Source: an uncultured Bacteroides sp. (lineage in GTDB: Bacteria; Bacteroidota; Bacteroidia; Bacteroidales; Bacteroidaceae). Taken from it: 32,453 nucleotides of DNA. The notes under the pieces were generated by a model. The model did no database searches, had not been told where the DNA came from, and saw only the letters and a program-made list of their open reading frames with translations. The stretch covers positions 1-32,453 of the forward strand of contig NZ_CANRPM010000032.1 of NCBI RefSeq assembly GCF_947632445.1, read 5' to 3'. The position numbers were made by a program, and so were the translations under genes. The stretch's first letter is position 1. Each line of letters begins with the position of its first letter. Below are positions 18,050 to 23,980 of the stretch, one piece after another.

Positions 18050-18472
18050 TCAGTCGGCCGAAGAGGAAAGATAAGGGGCAAAGACGCGGTCGAACAACGT
18101 GCTCGCCCCCAGGCGCCCGCCGACCACGCAGACGGCCTCGACCACGCCTTTCAGCACCACACGCCCGTCGCGCTTGCGGAAGATGTCCTGATAGAAAACG
18201 TAGCGGATGCCTTCTTTCTTCATGTAGAGCTTCGAGACGAACTCGTCGCCGCTCTTCAGAGGCGTCTTGAAAGCCATGCTGATGCGGGCCACCACAGGGT
18301 CGACCCCCTGCTCGTGAAGGGCGGCGAAGCTAAGCCCGACGGAGGTGAGAAACTCGTGGCGCGTATGCTCCAGATAGTGCTGATAGTTGGCGTTGTTCAC
18401 AATGCCTTGCAGGTCGCATTCGTAGTCGCGCACCTTCATTTCCAGTTCGTAGACGTATTTTTCTGCCATCAT
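18050..18472 (-). CDS. Acyl-CoA thioesterase, hotdog fold (YbgC/4HBT type)
   Basis: A 140-residue enzyme with a single hotdog domain. The segment RDYECDLQGIVNNANYQHYLE (15-35) matches the YbgC/4-hydroxybenzoyl-CoA thioesterase active-site helix, with Asp20 at the catalytic aspartate position. It hydrolyses acyl-CoA thioesters in the cytoplasm; chain length preference is unknown. Two start codons are adjacent (ATGATG at 18472 and 18469). It lies 83 bp downstream of the U32 gene and 30 bp before dprA. Confidence 0.88.
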   Translation of the reverse strand: MMAEKYVYELEMKVRDYECDLQGIVNNANYQHYLEHTRHEFLTSVGLSFAALHEQGVDPVVARISMAFKTPLKSGDEFVSKLYMKKEGIRYVFYQDIFRKRDGRVVLKGVVEAVCVVGGRLGASTLFDRVFAPYLSSSAD

Positions 18473-18555
18473 AGTTTATTGTTTTGAACCCACCACAGAG
18501 AGCACGGAGTCGCACAGAAGATTTGTGAGACCCGGCAGCCCCTGCGGTGAAACGA

Positions 18556-19839
18556 TTATCCTCGCTGCTTCTCCACATCCAGTCCCTTGAAGCGCTTCAG
18601 TTCTTCGAGGCCGACCAGCTTGTAGAGCTTGTCGCTGGGGCGTATCCTGACGCTTTTCATCGAAAAGTGTTCGCCCTTGCGGACGGTCTGCACGGGTTTC
18701 AAGTCGACACGGGCCTCGTCCAGCGTGACGTACTCGGCGCCGGTCGTAGGGCCGGTGATGAGCAGGCGGTCGCCCACGCTGACTTCGGCCGCCTCCACGA
18801 GGAACTCGGCCACGCCGATGCGGGAGAAGTAGCGGATGCCCCGCCCCACGTAGATTTTGCGCTCCGTAGCCGCCGAACCGTAGTTTTTCGTCCATTCGCC
18901 CAGCCGCCGGCCCAGATAGTAGCCGTCCCAGAAGCCCCGGTTGAAGACGGTGGCCAGACGCCCGTTCCACGCCTTGATCTTCTCGTCCGTAAACGTATGG
19001 TCCAGGCAGGCGCGCACGGCCTCCTTGTAGCACTCCGTCACGGTGCGCACGTACTCCGGCCCGCGCGCACGGCCTTCTATCTTGAACACCCGCACGCCCG
19101 CGTCCATCATCTTGTTCATAAAGTGGATGGTCTTCAGGTCTTTGGGCGACATGATGTAACGGTTGTCGACCTCCAGTTCGGCACCGGTCTCCGCGTCGCG
19201 CACGAGATAGGAGCGGCGGCACACCTGCATGCACGCGCCCCGGTTGGCCGAGCTGTCCATCTGGTGGAGCGACAAATAGCACTTTCCGCTGACGGCCATG
19301 CACAAGGCTCCGTGACAGAACATCTCGATGCGGATGGGCCGGCCCGACGGGCCGCAGATGTTTTCCTCGCAGATGTGGCGGTGGATTTCGGCCACCTGCT
19401 CCAGGTTCAGCTCGCGTGCCAGCACCACCACGTCGGCAAACCGGGCGTAGAAGCGCAGCGCCTCGACGTTGCCGATGTTGAGCTGCGTGCTGAGGTGCAC
19501 TTCCTGCCCTATTTCGCGGGCGAAGGCCATCACGGCCACGTCGGCGGCAATGACGGCCGAGATGCCGGCGTCGCGGGCGGCCTGCACGAGGGTGCGCATC
19601 GGGGAGAGGTCGCGGTCGTAGATGATGGTGTTCACGGTGAGGTAGCTCTTCATGCCGTGTGCGTCGCACGTGCGGGCGATGTCGCGCAGGTCGTCGACGG
19701 TGAACGTACCGGCCGAGCGGGCACGCATGTTCAGGTTTCCGATGCCGAAGTAGACGGAGTCCGCTCCGGCCTGTATGGCGGCGGCCAGCGACTCGCGCGA
19801 GCCGACGGGAGCCATGATTTCAAAGTCCTTCAGTTCCAT
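18556..19839 (-). CDS. Peptidase U32 family protein (TrhP/RlhA-like RNA hydroxylation protein)
   Basis: A 427-residue protein. The U32 signature is complete: Glu172, Phe174, Gly177, Cys180, Gly185, Cys187 and Ser190 in EMFCHGALCMAVSGKCYLS. Cysteines 175, 180, 187, 203 and 207 cluster as expected for an iron-sulfur site. The N-terminal ~300 residues look like a TIM barrel. Although the family is named for a collagenase, its E. coli members take part in tRNA (TrhP) or 23S rRNA (RlhA) hydroxylation using prephenate; length resembles TrhP. The first 20 bp overlap the 3' end of the HEPN gene, so translation may be coupled. No separate promoter with a clear TAnnTTTG box was seen. Confidence 0.87.
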   Translation of the reverse strand: MELKDFEIMAPVGSRESLAAAIQAGADSVYFGIGNLNMRARSAGTFTVDDLRDIARTCDAHGMKSYLTVNTIIYDRDLSPMRTLVQAARDAGISAVIAADVAVMAFAREIGQEVHLSTQLNIGNVEALRFYARFADVVVLARELNLEQVAEIHRHICEENICGPSGRPIRIEMFCHGALCMAVSGKCYLSLHQMDSSANRGACMQVCRRSYLVRDAETGAELEVDNRYIMSPKDLKTIHFMNKMMDAGVRVFKIEGRARGPEYVRTVTECYKEAVRACLDHTFTDEKIKAWNGRLATVFNRGFWDGYYLGRRLGEWTKNYGSAATERKIYVGRGIRYFSRIGVAEFLVEAAEVSVGDRLLITGPTTGAEYVTLDEARVDLKPVQTVRKGEHFSMKSVRIRPSDKLYKLVGLEELKRFKGLDVEKQRG

Positions 19840-20245
19840 TGTTATTTTCGATCAGCTTGCTTACCGCATCAATGAAAGCCTCCGCCCGCGGACGCAACAT
19901 TTCTACCAACGCAGCATCACAATAAGCAAAATCACTATAATCACTGCTATGACGCTTGTCGAAAAGCAGACCAAACGTCGTACTATGCTCAATGCTAAGC
20001 TTTCCGTTACGAACAAAATACATGGACAGCTGTGTCTTCACACCATTGTGTGTCGCAGTGTCTATCCCCCTGCTCAACAGCAATGCCACAGCGGCATAAT
20101 AACAGGCATAGTACAAGCGGTTTACAGCAGCATTAAAATAACCACTGCCATATAACAAATCAGCCTCGCCAAGCGTGCTATAGGCACGTTCCAACCGATA
20201 GCCGACAATAGCCGCCCGCGTTTCATCATCCAGCAACTGCTTCAT
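19820..20245 (-). CDS. HEPN-domain protein (UPF0332-like), putative toxin
   Basis: A 141-residue all-helical protein. The motif NRLYYACYYAAVALLLSRG (42-60) followed by IDTATHNGVKTQL is typical of UPF0332-type HEPN proteins. Arg59 and His66 form an R-x6-H motif, the catalytic signature of HEPN ribonucleases; the tyrosine two residues after His found in HepT toxins is absent here (His-Asn-Gly). Its start overlaps the MNT stop codon in an ATGA (20242-20245), so the two are translated together. The 3' end runs 20 bp into the U32 gene. Ribonuclease activity is inference from the family. Confidence 0.82.
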   Translation of the reverse strand: MKQLLDDETRAAIVGYRLERAYSTLGEADLLYGSGYFNAAVNRLYYACYYAAVALLLSRGIDTATHNGVKTQLSMYFVRNGKLSIEHSTTFGLLFDKRHSSDYSDFAYCDAALVEMLRPRAEAFIDAVSKLIENNNGTEGL

Positions 20246-20553
20246 AACACGACTCCCTCCCTATTGACATTGATAGTAAAAGGACTGACCATCTTTTCCC
20301 AAAGGCTGCGTAGAGTAACCAGTACGTTGATTGCAACACCTGTCCGGGCTTCCAGTTCCGAAAGCGGGCGACGCAAATCCAATTCTCTTTCGGGCGTAAG
20401 CACATCGCTGTTATCAAGCAGTATCAGCAGGTCAATATCCGAATCGGGACGGGCATCGCCGCGTGCTTCCGAACCATATACGATAGTCTGGGCTGTAGGT
20501 GCCACCCTACGGACCGCATCGGCTATCAAACGAAGAATGTCGGGACGTTTCAT
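20242..20553 (-). CDS. Minimal nucleotidyltransferase (MNT), putative antitoxin
   Basis: A 103-residue protein of the Pol-beta nucleotidyltransferase fold. The active-site motif is GSEARG (27-32) followed by SDIDL (38-42), with Asp39 and Asp41 positioned for metal binding. In type VII toxin-antitoxin systems such a protein adds nucleotides to its HEPN partner to neutralise it. It lies directly upstream of the HEPN gene with a 4-bp overlap. A promoter and a palindrome lie immediately 5' of it (20582-20631). A third catalytic acidic residue around 76-80 (GVAINVLV) is not obvious, which is worth noting. Confidence 0.85.
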   Translation of the reverse strand: MKRPDILRLIADAVRRVAPTAQTIVYGSEARGDARPDSDIDLLILLDNSDVLTPERELDLRRPLSELEARTGVAINVLVTLRSLWEKMVSPFTINVNREGVVL

Positions 20554-20581
20554 ATATACATTCTGCTTTACATTTCAAACA

Positions 20582-20631
20582 CAAAGATAAGCATATTACT
20601 CAGTATATCGCAATCTTACCTCCTAAGATTG
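20582..20631 (-). promoter_or_regulatory. MNT/HEPN promoter overlapped by an 8-bp-arm palindrome
   Basis: Minus-strand TATCTTTG (plus CAAAGATA, 20582-20589) with ATTG (plus CAAT, 20611-20614) 21 bp upstream. The -33 element is part of a perfect inverted repeat, CAATCTTA (20611-20618), spacer CCTCC, TAAGATTG (20624-20631). A repressor bound there would block the promoter, as in many autoregulated toxin-antitoxin operons. On the plus strand the same hairpin is followed by CTCTTTTTT, so it could instead act as a terminator, but no plus-strand gene runs into it. Confidence 0.5.
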
Positions 20632-20706
20632 CTCTTTTTTCCGTACTTTGCACCCAAAACGCAACAGAATATGAAGATAGTCGACATAGACTTGGGCGAA
20701 AAATAA
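20632..20706 (+). pseudogene. Possible relic of a dus gene start (promoter plus 11 codons)
   Basis: CTCTTTTTTCC, TACTTTG and GCACC (20632-20655) resemble the promoter of the intact dus gene at 25833-25856, with a one-base-shorter -7 box. The ATG at 20671 opens an 11-codon frame MKIVDIDLGEK ending in TAA, which resembles the start of the intact Dus protein (MQIHHTDLGEKP) and of other Bacteroidales Dus proteins. The hairpin array begins right after the stop. The match is short and may be chance. Confidence 0.35.
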
Positions 20707-20708
20707 GG

Positions 20709-21063
20709 CAAAGCCGCCAAACCTGCAATTTTCCCGCCGCCCCGCTGCGGGGAAGGCTTCGCAACTCTGCGAAAACGTCCTGCACGCTGCAGGAAGGTTT
20801 CGCAACCCTGCAATTCCGTCCTGCACGTCGCAGGAAGGTTTCGCAACCCTAAGAAAACGTCCTGCACAACGCAGGAAGGTTTCGCAGCTTTGCAATTTCT
20901 CCTTGCAGAGCACAGAAAGGTTTCCCGACTTCGGGAAAACGCCCTGCAGAGCGCAGGAAGGTTTCCAGCTTCGGGAAAACGCCCTGCAGAGCGCAGGAAG
21001 GTTTCCGGGCTTTGGGAAAACGTCCTGCAACGTGCAGGAAGGTTTCCGGGCTTCGGGATTTTG
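20709..21063. repeat. Array of about seven 40-42-bp hairpin-forming tandem repeats
   Basis: Units start near 20772 and recur every 40-42 bp to 21053, with a diverged unit at the left edge (20709-20771). Consensus parts in order: GAAAACGTCCTGCA, three to five variable bases, GCAGGAAGGTTTC, a linker ending CTTCGG. Two alternating stems are seen: CCTGC/GCAGG inside each unit, and one across each junction, for example TTCGCA-ACTC-TGCGAA (20758-20773) and TTTCCCG-ACTT-CGGGAAA (20921-20938). The junction stems keep pairing while their bases change, which is covariation. The fifth unit (20893-20934) is most degraded. Frames open on both strands are explained by the repeat. Confidence 0.9.
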
Positions 21064-21073
21064 TCTCAGGGTC

Positions 21074-22051
21074 TCATTTGCGCGGCTTCAGGTCGCGATA
21101 CATCCGATATGCCTCCTTCAGCATATCTTCATCGTTGTATCGGGGATGCCAGTCCAAATCGCGCTCGGTCTTGCTGATGTCGAGGATATACTCTTCGTCG
21201 GCTATCATAAACTGCTCTTTATACATGATGGGCAGACCGGCGGCATCGAAGAGGTTCAATACCCACTTCACTATCCTGCCGGGCGTGGCAACGACAAACG
21301 AACGCGAATGTGCGGAACGTATCACCCCGCGCAGCAACGTGCGTATGTCCGGCGAGTCTTTTGAACCGAGGTTGTATTCGTCGTTGGGCAGGCCTTTGTC
21401 TATGGCACAGAGAACGGCCGTCACGCAATCGAACACGGAAATCATCTGGTAGTGGTTCTTTCCGTTGCCTATCATGGGCACGGGAAGGTTCATGTCTATC
21501 AGCTTGAACAGCTTGACAAGAATGCCGAGACGCCCCGGCCCGTTAATCATGCGGGGCCGCATGACGGTGATGTTCATCCCTTTCCGCCGATAGGCGAAAC
21601 ACAGCTGCTCGCATGCCTTCTTGCTCTGCCCGTAAGGCCCGAACGGATTCTGCGGGTGGGTGGTATCTACGGGAAGGTATTGCGGCTTGCCGTAAGTCAT
21701 GTCTGTTGTAAACATGAGGTAGTTGCGGCACCCTTTCTCGTAAGTCACTTCCAACAGGTTCTGCGTGCCCGCCGTGTTGACGCTGAAAAAGTAGGTCTTG
21801 CGGTCGCGGGGCACTTTCGTATGATACTGGTTGGCCGCAAGGTTTATCACGATGTCGTCTTTCCCGATAGGGAGCTTTTCCAAGCATGACTTGTCGCGGA
21901 TGTCGGCCTTATAATAGCGGCAACCTGCATGGATGCGCTCGTCCGCACACGCTTGAAGGTCGCACACGCACACGTCGCCGCCCCTTTCCAGCAGGGCGTT
22001 TGCCAGGTAGCGTCCGACAAATCCGTTTCCTCCGAAAATCCAATGGTTCAT
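21074..22051 (-). CDS. NAD-dependent epimerase/dehydratase (extended SDR)
   Basis: A 325-residue extended short-chain dehydrogenase. The Rossmann motif is GGNGFVG (7-13), and the catalytic YxxxK is Tyr140/Lys144 in YGQSK, with a Thr-rich segment (TTDMTYG, 115-121) at the Ser/Thr position. Such enzymes act on nucleotide sugars, or sometimes on lipid-linked or lipid substrates; which one is unknown. It is the last gene of the minus-strand cluster starting with the GT-C gene; the gap to the small transporter gene is 7 bp. The hairpin array begins 10 bp past its stop. Confidence 0.85.
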   Translation of the reverse strand: MNHWIFGGNGFVGRYLANALLERGGDVCVCDLQACADERIHAGCRYYKADIRDKSCLEKLPIGKDDIVINLAANQYHTKVPRDRKTYFFSVNTAGTQNLLEVTYEKGCRNYLMFTTDMTYGKPQYLPVDTTHPQNPFGPYGQSKKACEQLCFAYRRKGMNITVMRPRMINGPGRLGILVKLFKLIDMNLPVPMIGNGKNHYQMISVFDCVTAVLCAIDKGLPNDEYNLGSKDSPDIRTLLRGVIRSAHSRSFVVATPGRIVKWVLNLFDAAGLPIMYKEQFMIADEEYILDISKTERDLDWHPRYNDEDMLKEAYRMYRDLKPRK

Positions 22052-22058
22052 TTTTTTC

Positions 22059-22415
22059 TTAGCTTCTTGAAATTAAATACACGCCTAAACAGATGACGAT
22101 GATGCCCGCAATGCGCACGGGCGTCAGCGACTCGCCGAAAAAGTAATAGCCTACAAGGGCCGCCACGACATAGCCTATGCTGAGAAACGGATAGGCGAAA
22201 CTGACTTCCACTTTGGAAAGAATGGCCATCCACATCAGAATACTGACGGCATAGCACAGCATGGCCAGCCACAGCCAGACATTGGAAAGCATCGCGCCGA
22301 TGTGGCCCCAAAGTCCCGACAGGCCCACCTCGCCCACGAGGAGCATCCCCTTGCGGATGCAGAGCTGCGCGGCGCAGTTGAGCAGGACGCTGATGATGAT
22401 TAACAGAATATTCAT
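22059..22415 (-). CDS. Small EamA/SMR-like membrane transporter, candidate lipid-sugar flippase
   Basis: A 118-residue protein with four hydrophobic helices (~1-22, 40-65, 70-92, 98-116) and short loops, fitting the SMR/EamA half-size family to which ArnE/ArnF and related flippase subunits belong. The segment SFAYPFLSIGYVVAALVGYYFFGESLTP is characteristic. Alone it might be called a multidrug exporter; sitting among a UbiA-family enzyme, an epimerase and a GT-C transferase, moving a polyprenyl-phosphate sugar across the inner membrane is a better guess. Such proteins work as dimers. Gaps to its neighbours are 24 bp and 7 bp. Confidence 0.78.
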   Translation of the reverse strand: MNILLIIISVLLNCAAQLCIRKGMLLVGEVGLSGLWGHIGAMLSNVWLWLAMLCYAVSILMWMAILSKVEVSFAYPFLSIGYVVAALVGYYFFGESLTPVRIAGIIVICLGVYLISRS

Positions 22416-22439
22416 AACAGAAAAAATAACGGGAGTTGG

Positions 22440-23050
22440 TTAGTCTTTAAAGAGTTTGTAATGAGGCTCGTCGGCAAAGGCCAGCAGTTCGCGGTCGCCC
22501 CGGCTGTCACCGTATGCCTCGATGCGGCAATGCGTCCGGTCGGGGATGCGTGCCGCGAGGCGCGCCACCTTCTCCGGGCCGTAGCAGTTGGGCGTGGCGA
22601 AGCGGCCCGTCAGTATGCCTTCCGCCGAGACTTCCGCCTGCGTGCCCATGACTTCGGCGATGCCGAGATGGCGGGCGAAGGGGCGCACCCAGTTGTCGGC
22701 ACTGGCGCTGACAATCAGCACTTCCGCTCCCCGGCTCAGGCAGTCGGCAATGCGGGCGCGGGCGTCGGGACGTATCATGCCGGCACCCCGGACGGCGAAG
22801 AAGCGGGTGCAGACTTCGTCGAAGCGCCGCAGCGTCATGCCTGCAAAAAACCAGCCGAAGAGCCGCTGCTTGGCCTTCCCGTTCGGGTAGAGCCGCACTT
22901 GTATGCCGCGAGCCAGGGCAGGTTGCACAGCAGGCCGCACAGCAGCTTCACGTCGCCGAAGGCAAAGCGGAGGAGCGGCAGGAAAGTGTCGCCCTTGGTG
23001 ATGGTGCCGTCGAAGTCGAAGACGGCTATCTGTCTTGTTTCCATGCGCAC
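22440..23050 (-). pseudogene. HAD-family (subclass IB) phosphatase, frameshifted
   Basis: Two overlapping frames form one HAD phosphatase of ~200 residues. The 5' part (from 23050 or ATG 23044) begins METRQIAVFDFDGTITKGDT, with the nucleophile aspartate in DFDGT. It runs to AAYKCG and then leaves the frame. The 3' part continues as LYPNGKAKQRLFGWFFAGM with motif II VSASADNW, a catalytic-type lysine in GPEK, and YGDSRGDREL. Relatives read YK-x-x-LYPN-x-KAKQ without a break, so one base is probably missing near 22892-22900. Sequencing error and real mutation cannot be told apart here. The gene starts 7 bp after the UbiA-family stop. In known systems this phosphatase removes the 5-phosphate from polyprenyl-phosphoribose 5-phosphate. 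Confidence 0.82.
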
Positions 23051-23057
23051 GCCGTTT

Positions 23058-23951
23058 TTACAGATAGAGAATGACGAGGAACGACAGGAGCCAGCCCGCG
23101 ATGCAGAGCTGCACGAAGCGGTCGGTCAGGAGCACGCGGGTGGGGCTTCCGCTCTTCACGTCCACGATGGTGAGTTGCAGGTAGTGGATGATGCCCGCCA
23201 GCACAAACACCGAGGTGCCGTAGAGGAAGGTGCTGTCGATGCGGAGCATCACTTCCTCGCTGACGGTGTACATGATGTAGCACACCATCGTGATGGTGGC
23301 GACGATGGAGATGGCCTGGTTCATAAAGGCGAGGTTGTAGCGGTTGATGTTGCTGCGCGTCTTGACGCCCGTGTTCTCGTATATCACCACGTCGTCTCTC
23401 CGCTTGGCAAAGGCCAGAAAGAGCGCCAGCAGAAACGTCATCAATACAATCCAGTGGGACAGGTGTATGCTTGCAGCCACGCCGCCCACCACGATGCGCA
23501 GCACAAAGCCGGTGGCGATGACAAAGACGTCGACCACGGCGATGCGCTTCAGCCGCACGCAATAGGCGATGTTCATCACGTAGTAGAAAGCCAGCAGCGC
23601 CCACACGCCGCAACGGCTTCCCGCCGGCAGCAGGAGCACGGTGGCGCCCGCCAGAAGCAGCATTGCGGACATCAGCGCGTAGCCCGCTCCCACCGTCACG
23701 GCACCGCAGGCTATGGGCCGCAGCCGCTTCTTGGGATGCAGGCGGTCGGCCTCGCGGTCGTAGATGTCGTTGAAGCAATAGATGGAACTGGCGGCAAAGC
23801 AGTAGGCCGCAAACGCCGTCATGCAGGCCAGCAGGCTGTCGGCCTGAAACAGCCGCCCGTCGAAAAACAGCGGCAGGAAGATGAAGAGATTCTTCATCCA
23901 CTGGTAGGGGCGGAGAAGGAGGAGGATTTGAACAAAATAACTGTCTTTCAT
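23058..23951 (-). CDS. UbiA-family prenyltransferase, decaprenyl-phosphate phosphoribosyltransferase-like
   Basis: A 297-residue integral membrane protein with eight to nine hydrophobic helices. LLRPYQWMKN (12-21) and NDIYDREADRLHP (61-73) are the hallmark motifs of the DPPR-synthase branch of UbiA proteins; the aspartates bind Mg-diphosphate. A later polar segment (RRDD...RYNLAFMNQ) matches the second conserved region. Enzymes of this branch attach phosphoribose from PRPP to polyprenyl phosphate. Ubiquinone or heme prenyltransferases are less likely because of the RPYQWMKN motif. ATG 23951 is chosen over 23960. It is second in the minus-strand run, 20 to 29 bp after the GT-C gene. Confidence 0.85.
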   Translation of the reverse strand: MKDSYFVQILLLLRPYQWMKNLFIFLPLFFDGRLFQADSLLACMTAFAAYCFAASSIYCFNDIYDREADRLHPKKRLRPIACGAVTVGAGYALMSAMLLLAGATVLLLPAGSRCGVWALLAFYYVMNIAYCVRLKRIAVVDVFVIATGFVLRIVVGGVAASIHLSHWIVLMTFLLALFLAFAKRRDDVVIYENTGVKTRSNINRYNLAFMNQAISIVATITMVCYIMYTVSEEVMLRIDSTFLYGTSVFVLAGIIHYLQLTIVDVKSGSPTRVLLTDRFVQLCIAGWLLSFLVILYL

Positions 23952-23980
23952 GTCACACAATATATAGGATATTGACTGCC

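Noticed and set aside
16862..18487. A 541-codon plus-strand open frame
   Set aside because: Antisense to dprA and the thioesterase gene; composition is His/Gln/Arg-rich without any domain. High GC keeps the opposite strand free of stops.
20611..20640. Palindrome plus T-run read as a plus-strand terminator
   Set aside because: No plus-strand gene lies upstream; all genes from 16.9 to 20.55 kb run on the minus strand. An operator overlapping the MNT promoter is a better explanation, though not proven.
20623..21030. Minus-strand 135-codon frame through the repeat array
   Set aside because: The peptide is a 13-14-residue periodic by-product of the repeats. Comparable frames are open on the other strand, and unit lengths vary by single bases, so no frame is kept.
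20709..21063. Array considered as a CRISPR
   Set aside because: Period is only 40-42 bp with almost the whole unit conserved, variable parts are 3-7 bases, and no cas genes are near.
22461..23975. A 504-codon plus-strand open frame
   Set aside because: Antisense to the UbiA and HAD genes; no domain features.
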